Shown here piece after piece: positions 36,490 through 50,580 of a stretch of 64,000 bases of DNA; position 1 is the first letter of the stretch; each line of letters opens with the position of its first letter. Source of the DNA: Sipunculus nudus. Lineage: Eukaryota; Annelida; Sipuncula; Golfingiida; Sipunculidae. The translations under genes were made by a program, and so were the position numbers. The stretch lies in NCBI GenBank assembly GCA_026874595.1, contig CM049317.1, positions 29,632,901-29,696,900 on the forward strand, in the 5' to 3' direction. The notes beneath the pieces were generated by a model. It worked only from the letters and a program-made list of their open reading frames with translations, had not been told where the DNA came from and searched no databases.

Positions 36490-37205
36490 ATAAAGCCTGC
36501 TCTGCTTTTGTTCACGGGAAGTTGTACAGCCTGCTCTGATTTTGTTGTCGTGCAGTTGAAAAGCCCGCTCTGCTTTCGTGTACAAAGAGTTGTACAGCCT
36601 GCTCTGCTTCTATTGTCATGCAGTTGTAAAGCCTGCTCTGTTTTGTTAACATGTAGTTGTAAAGTCTGCTTTGCCTTTGTTGTCGTGCAGTTGTAAATCC
36701 TGCTCTGTTTTGTTTACATATAGTTGTTCAGCCTGTTCAGCCTTTGTTGTCGTGCAGTTGAAAAGCCCGCTCTGCTTTTGTGTACAAAGAGTTGTACAGG
36801 CTGCTCTGCTTCTGTTGTCATGCAGTTGTAAAGCCTGCTCTGTTTTGTTTACATGTAGTTGTAAAGTCTGCTCTGCCTATGTTGTCATGCAGTTGTAAAG
36901 CCTGCTCTGCTTTTGTTGTCGTGCAGTTGTAAAGCCTGCTCTGTTTTGTTTACATATGTTTGTACAGCCTGGTTTGTTTTTGTTTACGTGAAGTTGTTAA
37001 AACTGTAATGCTTTCGTTGTCGTGCAGTTGCAAAGCCTGCTCTGTTTTGTTTACATATAGTCGTAAAGCCTGCTCTGCGTTTCTTGTCGTGCAGGTATAA
37101 AGCCTGTTCTGCATTTGTTGTCTTTTAGTTGTTAAATCTGCTCTGCTTTTTTTCACCTGTAGTCATAAAGCTTACCCTGCTTTTGTTAACATTGAGTTGT
37201 AAAGC
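36490..37205. repeat. minisatellite, 33-36 bp unit in two alternating types
   Basis: About 20 units share GTTGTAAAGCCTGCTCTG. One type continues CTTTTGTTGTCGTGCA, the other TTTTGTTTACATGTA. The types alternate in places, giving a higher-order period of about 68 bases. Some frames are open across units only because the unit is stop-poor; I see no gene signals. Confidence 0.9.
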
Positions 37206-37540
37206 CTGCACTGATATGACACAAAAGCCTGCTCTGCTGTGGGATGATACCAACATAGAAGCCTACTCTGCTTAGGGATGATACAACAACAAAAAACCTG
37301 CTGTTTTGGGATGATACCACAGAGAAGTCTGCTTTGCTGTTGGGTTGATACCACAGAGACGCCTGCTCTGCTGTTGGGTTGATACCTCAGATAATCCTGC
37401 TCTGCTGTTGGGATGATACAACAGAAAAGTCTGCTCTGTTGTTGGGTTGCAACCACAGAGACGCCTGCCCTGCTGTTGAGTTGCCACCGCAGAGGAGCCT
37501 GCTCTGCTGTTGGACTGATACCACAGTAAACCCTTTCCAG
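37206..37540. repeat. minisatellite, 36-39 bp unit
   Basis: About nine units with GCCTGCTCTGCTGTTGGG then TTGATACCACAGAGA. It shares the GCCTGCTCTGCT core with the preceding array but has a different spacer. Confidence 0.9.
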
Positions 37541-37546
37541 CTGAGG

Positions 37547-37548
<2 letters not shown>

Positions 37549-37600
<52 letters not shown>

Positions 37601-37610
37601 ACACACGCAC
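37549..37610. repeat. (CT)n and (AC)n microsatellite
   Basis: About 50 bases of CT followed by ACACACGCACACACG. Confidence 0.95.
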
Positions 37611-40600
37611 ACACGTTTAAAAATATACACCCGTGTTAGTAATGTTTCTAATGAAGTAGAAACAGGTGTTCATTTGTACGCCATATAAATGAAGCTATCC
37701 CAAAATTTCGTATGATCTTTATTAAAGTTGTCATACAACCGTGTGTCCTAAAAGATCCCCTCACAGGTGTAAGTAGAGTATGACATGCACGGAGACAAAC
37801 TTTGTACCCCTGGAGCCGGCATGGGTTATCAAAGCTCCAAATCATTCAGTTTTGCAGCATGGGTGGCTTTGAACAAGGAACATTAAGATATTAGTCATAG
37901 ACAGGCGTCCTATCCCATATGTACATTAAGATAACCTTACCGAGAGCTAAATTAATCATATGACCGATTTATAACGTTTGCTGTATACAAGGCTCGGCCG
38001 GGTCACACTAACATGATCTCGTGTCCTCCGATTATCCCATATGGCTAATACACAGGAGGGCCTATATTGACAAGCCTTTATATATATATATATGCGCTTA
38101 CCTCCTTAAACTGTTCCTCAAATTGTTCGAAGGTCCTTTATCGGAGAGCGCAGTAACTTCATGTGTTATTAGGCCATAGAGTCAATATGAAAGCACAACT
38201 GGTAATACATTACGTGCACTTCCAGAAATAGGAAATAAACAGTACAAACCTTTGTAAAGGCCCTGGTGTCACACCTCAGTCCTTATCTTTAAGGTTATCA
38301 ACAAAAAACGCCTTCTTGCTTCACTCGCCGCGTCAGTGTTGACCCGATTTATCGCATGTGCAAATCTAACACCGCTAAGACGGGTTCTTATCGCGATAGA
38401 ATGCGGTCTTAATCTATAACACGTGTTTGGATTTTCGGAAACATGTCTGTCTGTCTGCCTGTGCGGGTGTGCGCTGAAACTTGTCCCTATGTTTGCGTGC
38501 GTGTGTGCATACGTGCGCAGGAGATAGGAAAGAAATAGGGGTGGATCTTGCATCTGCGTATCTTGTTCCAGCTTACAAAAATACCCGATGTGGCGTACAT
38601 TTCGCCTGTAGCGGTGTACCATCTGTTGTTTAGTATACTACGCTGGGGGAGGGGGGGGGAATAAGTTTCCGACGTATGAGAGTCCCGAAACCATATTTTT
38701 TATTTTAATGGGCTTCCTCCAGGTACACCACTTGAGGAAACAGTGTTGCACACAATCCATGCACAATTTCCAATACGTGTACGAACATTAACGCTACACA
38801 AGTATAAGATGGTTCCATGCAGCGTTGCATTAAAAATATAACTAAAAAATATAGAAAAATCATTTGGTGATCTATGTATGCCCATGAGCCACATCCCCCT
38901 GTTCAACTCACGGGATAAAATAATAAAAAGGTTTCCCACATTAGGTATTCCATACTAAGATTTGTTTGTCCTCAAAAATTAATGTACGCTGGAAAAGACA
39001 AGTGTTTGTGTGTCTGCATGTGTTTGTTCACAACATGACTCAATCCATCTTGAACGGAATCTAATTATGAAACTTTCAGGACATTTAAAAAATAACCAAT
39101 GAAGAATCGATTGGATTGTGGTGTGGCTGCGGCAAACGATCCAGAACAAGGGAGATCATAAAAAAATATATTCAGTTATTTACTAAGGTACAGACATTTA
39201 TGGTTACACCACCATACTGCGACCCTGGGAACCGTGTGTAACCAATTGACAAGACCGGGCAAGAGAGCAGGACCGCGATCAGTGGATGAATCTCGCGTGA
39301 AATGAAACTGGCAAGTAAGGGGACTGTAGTTTAGAATAATAAGCATAATTACTCACTTTATTGAAAAAGTTTCATGAAAAGTTCTTTTTTTATGCTTTAG
39401 ATTACGTAGACAGAGAGCCAGAGGTCAATCGACGGATAGTCCAGTTTGCCTTAACCATGGCATCGGCCGGTGGCGACACCTGGTGGCGTCTACATGAACT
39501 GTATGATAACTCGAAATCGAGTTTGCACATATGGTAGTATTTTCTTGATAGTAATATATAGAGCGGAAGAATAGCGACCAGGAACCTAACACAGAAATGA
39601 CCAGAATGTTGGCCTGTATATGAGCAACATGTAGTCTTATTAAACATAACAAAGAGGGAAAATTAATGTGTCGGTGTAACTTGAACGTGGCCAGGGGGAG
39701 GGTTGGTGATGGCGTTGGACGTTGCTCAACGGAACCAGTACACTGTACATGCGTCGCAATTTTGCGTCTATGGGTGGGTGCTGCCTCTGGCTGTACAAAA
39801 ATACAAGGAACAACACAAAAGTAAATCTGCTCAAATTCAGAATTACAGCTGCTCAATTTCCATTTACTACTCCACAAATAGGGAACTACGTCACGTTAAA
39901 ATGTAGGTAGTTGTAATGATTTCTGTGAAATAAGATCACTTTTTAATGTTGTGAAAACTCTCTTATAACTTAAAATGTGATTTGATTAGGTGTTTTTATT
40001 GTTATAGATGTCTCTTTTATTGTATGCAGCAGTGTGTTTGTTCAGCGCTAGCGTTGTCTGTTGCTAGGACGGCATAGCCCGGCCCACCCTGGGGTCTCAC
40101 GTGTAGACAGCGGTCATGCTAGTCTGGGGCTTTCTCGCCTGGCCGAGCCGGATCGGCCCACGTGTGAACTCTGGCATGTACAGACACAGCATTCTTGTTC
40201 TAGATGTTTCCTGTAACGCGTGTGTACTGTGTATTATGTTAGATTCTTTGGATTGTTCGAGAAATGGATATACTCGGCTTGAGGTGAGAAGTTATGAATA
40301 GGGGGCTGTGTTTTAGAGCCGAGAGAGAGGTGAGAGAATATATTAAAGCGGACAAAGAAGCGTGGGACCTATTCCGATAAGTGCGGCAATTATAGATTTT
40401 CTTCTGGATTTGTGACGGATCTTATATAATCTTCAGTTTGCTTTCGGGATTATGACAAGCACTTCACTTTGGGTTTACGGCGGATTGATTTTGTGAATGA
40501 ACTGGACTGTTATTCTCTGAGAAGATTTATGTGAACTGTTCATCTGCATTATATGCTTTAAAGGACCTTTTGTCGCTGTGACAGTGGTGGTATTCAGGAA

Positions 40601-43600
40601 CGGTGCACTTTGTTTATTTTACCATATGTGATTGGATTGATTTACTGTTATACTGCTGTTATACTGTGTAATTGTATTGATTTAGTGTATTGTAATGTTA
40701 GGGTTGTTTTAAGAATAAATTATTGTTAACAAAAAATCACTGACTTCTTTATTCATTCCCCTAGACATTTCACGCTGCCTAGTGTTACAGATTCTGATTT
40801 TTTTTTCTCCATGACAAAGTTTATGTTCGTCACGTATACGTGATCTGTTGATATAAGGTTCCGTAACATTATATATAGTGAAATAATTTGATAAACAGGG
40901 GTAATGTCGTGAAATTTGACCACATAATCTGACGTCATATATTATGTGATATATATGTTCGCTGTTAAATGTTATGTGATTTTTTTAAAATTTATTTTAA
41001 TGTGTCTTTTTTCTCTGAGGTTCCATCAGCTATACAGTAGATTTGGCGATCTGCCACATCTGTCGTTATATGTAAATGTTCAAATCTAATACACTGTGAT
41101 GTGACATATTCTCAGGCAGTATAGATATATATACTGGTAATGGTGACCTCTGCGAGCAACTTGATTTCCAAGCACTAAGAAATACAGACTCTTGTGTGTG
41201 TTAAGGGCAATTGAACATAAATTAAACACTAAAAAAACATAAACGAGAAAGCCCTGACAGAGCCCATATCTCCGCCAACACCTGTATCCGCAACCAGGCC
41301 AGCCTCAAACCTTAACCAACCAAAATTCCCTTGTTTCTCGTTATGTCACTTAAATTCATTGATATTTCGCTAGAATGATTAGGTCACAAGGTACACAGAT
41401 CTACGCCTCCCTCCGACTAGAAACGGATTTTTCTGCACGTAATGAGGACTCAAGTAAACCGAACTAATGTAGACCGCCTTTCAAACGGTTATCAGTAAAC
41501 GAAATTATGCAAATTAGTGGCCTTGTGTACTCTGATTAACGATCCGGATTGTCTCGGTATGGGCAACGACTCGGATTCGGTTTCGAGCATTCCTTTTTTG
41601 GTGAATCAGGGCCGCGAATGTTTGAAATATTGTGTATACTCTTCTTTCATATTTTTCCAATATGACAACTCAGGAATTCAGACATGGAATCCTAAGGTTG
41701 CTTGTACTAACTGGGATTGTGGTGACTCAGACTCGGTCTAGGTCTAGGAGGAAGGTGAGTGACTGCAACACTGTCTTGGGTCATGTCGTTTAATGTTATA
41801 TGGTTAGGTTAGTGTATCCATGTATTTGAGATATTGTCGCGTCAGCCAATATGCGCTGCCTCAGCCACCTCAGACAATTTTTGCGAGCACGATTTTTTCC
41901 ATTAATATAGGTAAGAGGATGTATCGTATTTTAATTAGGATCTTACCCGATAGGTTTGGAATGTGAATCATAAATTTTATTCCCAAGATTAAGAAATAGG
42001 AGCGTTGTTAAAATAGATTTTCTATAATATGATGTTGTCCAGAAGACTAGTGGTGTCATCTGCAATCATATTGCCGTTCTTGTGCACTTTGATCCCGTTC
42101 AATCTCACATTATACAATGTGAGCAATATAACTAAAATAACTAAAATGTAACTAATTAACATATTTCCTTAAAGTGAATTATACATACATAAGTGATAGG
42201 TTAGGGACTCATTATGGGTAGTTTTTTCATCCGATGAAAAAAAATTGTTTATTTACAGTAACTGCCGCATTTTCTTGGCCGGTTTTACTATAATTCAGAA
42301 TGAAGACATATTTTGAGGTACCCCATTGATCTATGTCAGAGGAAAGGGTTTCATTGCCAAGGTCTTGCACTTCAAGTTAAAGTGAAAAGAATTATAATCA
42401 AGTGTGTGAGTAAACAATGTACACATCAAGACACATCTGCTACTTAGGCTAGTGTTGAGGACAGACTGTATTATTTATTTGTTATACTACTGTTTTATCC
42501 CCCCCCCCTCCTCCGGGCCCCCTCCTCCCTTGTTCTCTGTATGGCTTAAAGTTCTACCATTTATTAATCGAACCAGAACTACCATGTTTCGCTCTCACAG
42601 GTACCAATAACAGTCCATCCAGTGTTCTAATACAAGAATTTCTGTTCAAATTTTCTCATGTGTGTGTGTGAAAGCCACGGTGTTGAGCTAGCTAGTTCTT
42701 TATCCTCATCCGTTGGCATTCATTTTCCCGTTAACTTTTCATGCGGACCAACACAGAGCCAAATAAACGTCTTTCCAAGTTCAGTCTTATTTTTTACTTA
42801 AACCATTGTTCTATTTAAATTATTAAGTGGTCTGTGCACACAAACCACTGTTTTACTTACATTATTAAGTGGTCTGTGCAGCTAATCTATGAAATAAACT
42901 AGAATATCAATAAGTCTGCGTTATTGGATTTTGCTCCGCGTTTCCAACGAGAGCCATGAGGTGGTCCGCATAATTGGCTATGCAAGGGACGTGTTCAGAA
43001 TTTTTTACCAGGAGTGGTCCAACCTAGGATGACCAATTACTTAACAGAAAACCTGTATAAGTCTTGGAAAGAGGGGTGCAGAACGCCGACATTTAAAGGT
43101 TGCGGTTGCTGATATAAAAGCGAATCCAGACCACTAAATGATACCGTATTACAATTGTCACGAAGTTAAAAAGCCCATAGAAATGACCAGACAAAGAAAT
43201 AACGCTGAGAACATGGACAGAAATGGGGTAAGCTGCGGAGAAGCGTTAAGGGAGATCCCTTTCATTCCAGCGGTCGTAACTTTCTATACATCTTAAAAAC
43301 AGCATAAAGACAACCAAATATGTGGTACTCATTTATCCTTTATTAGTGCAAATTTTGCACATGGTAAATAACACAAAAGCATGTGTATTTTGGTGCGTAC
43401 ATGCATGTACAGTTATAATCAATAAAGTATATCCTTAGTATTGCTAAAACATGGATTTCATACACTATTAAGACAAGCATACAATATCAACTGATACATA
43501 CAAATTAACTTGTAGAGAAATATGACGACTATATAACACAATTTTATTACAGAATACACTATTTAAATATTTGTTAAAAACTGTATGCCTGCTGTTTAAA

Positions 43601-43868
43601 GACATGTTTATATAAACAACGTACAATTACGTTATTATTATTTCTATTGCCATATTATATTTCAACTTTTTATATTTATGTATCCTGAATGACTTAATAC
43701 TAACACACTAGAATGTTTTATATAATATTCTTAATCATTATTGTGGTAAATCCAAAAACATAATATATTTCACAAAAATAATGTATGACCAACACAGATT
43801 AAAAGAATACATGATTGATATAGAAAAGCATAACAATATAATATTTACGAAAGTAGCACATATAAATA
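37611..43868. other. intergenic, mostly unexplained
   Basis: I find no exon set with splice signals. The stretch near 40020-40730 is less AT-rich and ends with AATAAA at 40714, so it could be a transcribed unit or a solo LTR. The longest frame there has 61 codons with no recognised similarity. A fragment of the R-CACA repeat lies near 38990-39110. Confidence 0.4.
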
Positions 43869-46302
43869 ACTAGACGACCATAGGTCGAGCGCTTCCCGGA
43901 AATGACTTTGAAACAGTAAATTGAATAAGCAGAAGAATATGAGTCATAGTTTTTTAAGTTTTTGACTTTGATGGGTTTTGATGACCTTGACCTTTTAAAA
44001 TAATAGACATAGGACTTCCAGAAATCGTTCCGATATACAATATGTGTAAGTTACACCTTCATTCCTGCAGAGCTTGGGATGTGGAATGCTATATATAAGA
44101 TGCGAGAACCAGCAAACAGGAGATATTGAGGAAAACTGACAAGCAGGCAGACATAATGACAGAGTGACACAATGTTAAGGCGAGTGACTAGACCAGGTCA
44201 TGAAAAAGATTAAGAGAAAAAATGTAGCCATAGTTTGTGAAAATAGGACCAATATTGACAAAATTATGAGGAAAATACAATTTTGATCTGTTTTGTTGAC
44301 CTTTAACCTAGATATAATATAAATATGACTTCAAGAAATCATTCCGATATACAATATATGCGTAAGTTACGAAGTGATTCCTGCAGAACTTTGGGTTGTA
44401 AATTGTTATATATATAATATGCAAGAACAAGCAAGAAGGCGAAACTGAAGACCAACACACAGATAAACCGACAGAGTGACACAAAGTAGAGGGAAGGTGA
44501 CCAGAACAGGTGATGAAAAAGATTAAGAGGAAGAAAATGAGCCATCGTTTGTGAAAATAGAATATTATTGACAACATTATAAGGAAAATAAGATTTTGAG
44601 GTGTTTTGATGACCTTGACCTTTGATCGGTATATATAATATAATAAGACAACCAGAAATCATTCCGATATATAATATGTTTAATAAACACAGTTATTCCT
44701 GCAAAACTGTCGCCTTAAGAATGCTATATAAAAACGCAAGAACCAGCAAGCAGTCGAAATTGAGGACAACTTACAAACAAACAAATATACTGACAAACTC
44801 ACACTATGCAGAAGATCCAGTCGAAAAAAATGAACCAAAATTTGTGAAGATAGCACTAACATTTAAGAGGGTATGAGCAAAAAAAATTAATGTTTTTTAT
44901 GACTTTTACCTTTGATCCACATTGACCAGAAACATTATCTCCTGTAACTGTTGATTGTCAATTAAATGTGTAAGTTTGAAACGATTGCTGCAAAATTGTT
45001 GCCTTTAGAGAGGGAACAGACAGACAGACAAACAGACATACAGACATACCAGAATCGAGAGCTGATCGAAATGACGTGGAACCAGTCAAATGAATAAGCA
45101 ATGAGCCATGCCATAGTTTGTGAAGATAGGACCAATATTGACAAAGTTATGATCGAAAAAAAAGATTTGACGTATATCGATGACATTGACCTTCAACTTT
45201 GACATATAAAAATACATATAGAGCTTCAAGAAATAGTCCCGATATACGATGTGTGTAAGGTACAAAGTACCGGTAATTCCTACAAAACTTTAGCCTTTAG
45301 AATGCTTAATATAAGGCACAAGAAAAAGCAAATTTGAGTACAACTGATAGACAGACAGACATACTGACAAGGTGACACAAGCCACGAGGAAGGAAATGAG
45401 CTATAATTTGTGAAATAAGACCAATATTACAAAGTTGTGAGGAAAAAATATTTTGAAATATTCTGATGACCCTGACCTTGAACTTTGACCTATTTTAATT
45501 ATACACAACAGCTTCCAGAAATATTTCCCATTAACGATACGTGTAAGTTACGAAGTGATTCCTACAAAGGTTTGGCAAGTAGAATGCTAATTATATAAGA
45601 CGCACGAACAAACAAGCAAGCAAATTGAGGACAACTGACAAATAGACAGACATACTGACAAGGTGACACATCTAAGATAAAAGATAAGCTTATGTAGAAG
45701 ATGAAGAGGAACCAAATGAGCCATAGTTTATGTAGGTAAGGTTTATAGTTTTGGAGATATGGTCAAACATGATATGTTGTAGTGTTAAGAGTGCAGCGCC
45801 CCCTAACGGTTATTCACGAAAATGAAAAATCCATTTCGAGACATGAGTATGAAACAACAGAAGTACTAGTTTGAAAAGGATTCCTGCAAAACGGTGGCCT
45901 GTAGAATTCTAATTGTAAGATGCAAAAACCAGCAAGCAGGCGAAATTGAGGACTACTGAAAAACAGACAGACATACAGACAAAGTGACACAAGATTAAGA
46001 CCGGTCGACTCCATAAAGCAATGCAGAAGACCTAGAGAAAAAAATTGAGCCTAAGTTTGTGAAGATAGGACATATATTGACGGAGTTATGACAAAAATAA
46101 CGTTTTAATGTTTTTGATGACCTTGACCTTTGACCAAAGACAATAGGCTCCTGTAACTGTTGATTTTCAATCAACTGTGTAAGTCCGAAAGTGATTGCTA
46201 TAAAATTGTGGCCTGTAGAGAGGGCATAGACAAGCAGGCAGATAGACAAACAGACATACAAAACTTTACAACAAGCTTGTCGAAATCAAGGATTTACGGC
46301 AA
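43869..46302 (+). repeat. array of about 8 diverged 290-330 bp units (family R-ACTAG)
   Basis: Starts ACTAGACGACCATAGGTCGA, as at 32526. Each unit repeats TTCCGATATACAATATGTGT then AAGTTACGAAGTGATTCCTG, GCAAGAACAAGCAAGCAGGC, ACAGACAGACATACTGACAA, GAAAATGAGCCATAGTTTGT, and TGACCTTGACCTTTGACC. The last block recurs near 43982, 44286, 44611, 44905, 45181, 45467 and 46118. It ends in a hairpin-like CTTGTCGAAATC...ACGGCAA. It lies just downstream of the lectin gene's stop. Confidence 0.85.
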
Positions 46303-46437
46303 ACAATAATCAATGTTTGAACAAATGTACTAGCTTCTGCTGATCTATATATAGGTATATATTGAGTAGTATTATATAGCTTTGATTGGAGGATTAGGGA
46401 TTGAGGCTTCCGATGAATGCTTGGCGATCGTATAAAT

Positions 46438-46667
46438 TTAGTGAAAGATAATAAACCTAGGGGAGTAAAACTTCACACAATGAATAACCTGCGCTAGTGC
46501 AATACCCATCCCAGTAATTTGAGTAGGTTGAATCCGCACTGAACCACATGTACAGGTTTGCTTCATGCTGTCCTCGAAGTAGGTCCTATCCACCAACGTC
46601 ATGTCTACGTTGGTGTCAGTTCCTGTCCATTTCCACGTCCCTGTGTAGATACCGTTCACACACAATC
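46438..46667 (-). CDS. lectin gene, exon 4 (second half, atypical)
   Basis: Acceptor AATATTTTCAG, ends TAA. LCVNGIYTGTWKWTGTDTNV fits the core strand of the domain; the rest, with TCTCGSVRI and HCVKF, departs from the usual W-x-D...C...C ending. Confidence 0.68.
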
Positions 46668-46915
46668 CTGAAAATATTAACAGATCACCTGCATGGAACA
46701 CTGTATTATTTCAACATTATTTTATTCAGGACACATGAAAGATGACACATAAATGTGTCTTTCCACCTTGGGACATAACAGATAAATGATTATACATGTA
46801 TTATAATCATAACAAAAACGTTTGGATACGCTGCAGAAATATTAGTTCGTTTAACATAGATACCGGTCCTCTTTATTTCTGGTAAACTCTCTCTCTCTCT
46901 TACACACACACACAC

Positions 46916-46978
<63 letters not shown>

Positions 46979-49900
46979 GTGCAAGAAACGGAGATCTATT
47001 CATTGTATTCCTGTGCTCATTTAGATTGCGCCATTGCTCTACCTTTGCTCCTTACGTCATACGTTGGATATTTCTTGATTTAAAAAATCATACCAAATGT
47101 AATATTTTTTTCTCTCAAGAATGTACTCAAATAAAATCGTGAACTCAAGTTAACAGAGGAACATGTAGACTAAAAGTTAATGTATTTCATAGCAAAACAG
47201 CAGTAAGTTCAGACTTTCCATCCTCCTCTAAATCGGCTAGGGAAAGGTAAGAAACATAACAGTTATATCGATTCCATTTGGATCCGCTGTACTCTTTGTT
47301 GCCTGACTGCGAATGCCTTACGCTCCTCACACAGATCTCCTCTCGTGTAACCGCTGCTTTTTATAGCGAGGTTTTCTATGTATGAACACTAGGATGCACA
47401 TTGAGTTTGTAATCAGACCAAATTTAAACATGCGACACCCGCTCTCGTTGGGCTGATAACACCGGGTCTGGCACAGGGCCAAGAATCAGACCAACATCAG
47501 CGGCATTCTCCACCTAAAGGGTCTGTTTATGAATGTAAGGATAAACTTCCTGCACACATTCATTCTCACAACACGATTTTACGCCGAAATCGACCTAATA
47601 CGCCAGAGAAGTGTAATTTACAAAAAAAATAAGTAAAAGGAGCAAACACAGAGCGTGCGTAGAAATATGCATTCCAAATATAAGCAACAGAAGGTATTTG
47701 TCAGTTGATAAACCTATGGATCTTTTTGCTGTGCAATATCCGTGACGTAAATATAAACTCAAACTAATGCACGTGCTTCCTTGGATAGTTAACGTGATAC
47801 AACTTTTTTGCAAAATTGTTGAAGATGTAAATGCGCCGGGATAGTCCAGCGACACTTGATATGGTCATTTTAACATTATGCAAAATAATTACCGGATGAA
47901 CTGGGGCATAAACCATCAATCCATGCTGGTGTAAGAAATATACTTCCCAGGGATCGAGAGTCAAATGTTGTTCACATTTACTGACCATACAAGAGAACCA
48001 GTGGCTAGGTCACATATCAGGTCGAACATGCTAAAATCTGTCTCTGACAGCAGAGGTTTATTAAAATGCACAACAGACCTTAACCCTGAGCTGAAGGTTG
48101 AGCTGGTGTCCCGATGTAACCAGACCAACGAGAACTCGTGTCGCATGTCTAAATTTGGAGCTGAATGCACAATGCGATTCCACGCTCTCATTGGTCTGAT
48201 TACAATTCTTTGCTCTGTGCCCACCCTGGTGATCGAACCCAGAAAATCTTGCTACTAAAGCAGCGGTGAACCCCTGCGTGAAGAGCGAAAGGCATTCGCA
48301 GTCTGGCCGCAAAGAGTACAGCAGTAATGTTTCTTACTTTTCCCGAGAAGATTTGGATCACTCCTGATGACATTGAGGATATGGGCCATTTCCTCTGCGG
48401 TTTCTATTGCTGCCAGGTGACCCCCAAGGCTGTCGCAGTGGTCAGGCGCATCGTACCATGAGAACAAACGGTCAAGGACGAACTTGTAACATGATGTATG
48501 CCCGCTTGTAATCATTAGGTTTCCATCTGGGCATGTTCTGTCTGTGAAAAAATTAATTACTGATATTGTTATAGTTTGTACTTAGATTCTTCAGATAGAG
48601 GCATTATTATTGCATATAATACTGAAGTCCAAAAATATCCCAGCGCTGTTCGGCTTCGATTCAAAAACAAGATCTCCCGTCTGGGAGACCTGTGCTCAGC
48701 CCCATACCAAAAGAGTTTTTTTTTTCTGGGACGATTTCCCTTTTTTCTGTCTTTTAAAGTTGTGGGAATACTGGTTATAAGTCGAGTCCTATGTTTATTT
48801 TCACTAATGTTACTTTTCCACCATGATAAAGGCACATGCAGGCATCTCTGTAACCCCAAGGCCAGCAATGTGCAAGAGGTTACCCACACAACGCTACTCT
48901 CACGCTATATGTATTATCAAAAACAGTACTATAGTATCACAATAACAACAAAACCACTTTACATATATCAATTTGCATGATAGTCCACCAAACAGATCGA
49001 AGCAGCCGCCAACGTTTTATTTAATTTCTATAATAAAAAAGTTTAATAATAAATAAGACCAGGTACATATTTGCTTGTATGAATTTGACTATTTGATATG
49101 ATTCCATAACTGGTTTGTCACAATAATAAGAAGCCGCATCCCCCCTCCCCCCACCCACGCACACACACAAAAGCGCCAGACAAACAAATAAAAAGTTAAA
49201 AAGGGCTTCGGTAAATCAGTAAATAAATCTGGCTCCTTAAATTATTCTATTCACAAACACTTTATATCAATATAAACTTACAACATAAGTAAAAGAATTA
49301 TTTGGAAACGAATTGGCTATACCGGCTATACTTGCAGTATGCTTTCCATGGCCATGTAGATGAAAGCAAATAAATATTAATTTTGGTTTATTTCTTCAAT
49401 GAATGTGTTAAATATAAGTCCGAAAGATATGCCTAGCCATTTTGTTATACCGTAACCATTGTGTACCATCACTAAGGAATTTCTGTATTTTCAAGCATGG
49501 GCCCAAAGAACTCTTGGTCCATCCAGCCCCTTCGGACAAAACGGGTTAAAACCTTAAATACTATTAAATGCTTTTTAAGACAAATGAAACTTCATCATCA
49601 AGCATGTTCTTGTGCCATTGAAATTTTCTGGGCACACCTCCGAATAACACACTCAAGAAAAACACCGCTGCATTAACAAGCTTTAAATTGGGCCCTATAG
49701 GAGACTCCATGCCGAGTCCTCCGAATGAAAGCAATATACATGCAAGATCACACAAAAGCCAAAAGAGATTTTCTCATTTACAAGTATTTTCTGGTGTTCT
49801 TGACATAGGGAACTTCTGCCTTTGGATAACTCCCTGTTAGGCCCCAGGGGCGTATCAAGGATTTAGGAAAAGGGGGGTCCAACTCAGGAGGATTAATGAA

Positions 49901-50529
49901 AACCCTAACAAAAGGTCCCCAGGTCTGGAAAGGGGGGGGGGGGTCCAGGCCCCAAAATTTTGCCTGAAGCCCTTAAAAAAACGTAGTTTCTGATGTAAAA
50001 GGGGGCGTCAGGACCGCCTGGACCCCCCCCCCCCCCCCTCAGATACGCTTCTGGGCCCCTCGGGTCAATCCCGATTAAAAAATAAATTCCAAAATAATTA
50101 TAAAAACAAGACTTCCGCACCCTAAAGGATCCTCTCTTGGTCTCCTAACCATAATTGATATAAGCGAAAATAAAAATTAAATGAGACTTCTACATTTACA
50201 AACATATTATTCTGCTCTATTGTCGGTCTGGGTCCCCCTTAGGCCCACCGTTTACCGGCTGTCCACCCCTCTGGTCTGGAGTCAACATCCGTATGTAAAC
50301 GAATTTTCACTTTTAAAATCTGTTTTTTTTTTCAGAAAAGGAAGATCTTCTGTATGTGCTTTAATAGATTCCTTTGTAAAATAGCTGCCGTGAGCCACTT
50401 TCACTCAAACTTTGCCCCTGTCCGCCCTGAATATAACCTCTAACCTACAATCTATAACATAAGACTTTACGGCGTTAGATAAGAAGAATGAATACACTAA
50501 TGGATATCAAAATAATAATAATAATAATA

Positions 50530-50580
<51 letters not shown>

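Noticed and set aside
36508-36898. Cys/Val-rich open frames on the plus strand
   Set aside because: Frames stay open only because the minisatellite unit lacks stops; no start context, splice sites or flanking exons.
36490-37540. CRISPR-like array
   Set aside because: Repeats are contiguous without unique spacers and the genome is eukaryotic; these are minisatellites.
37172-37630. Gln/Ser/Arg repeat protein on the minus strand
   Set aside because: Same reason: minisatellite plus (GA)n translated.
40116-40301. 61-codon frame in a less AT-rich block
   Set aside because: No similarity recognised; AATAAA 400 bases on is suggestive but not enough for a gene.
39904-40790. solo LTR
   Set aside because: TGT...ACA ends can be chosen in several ways, but none gives matching 4-6-base target duplications.
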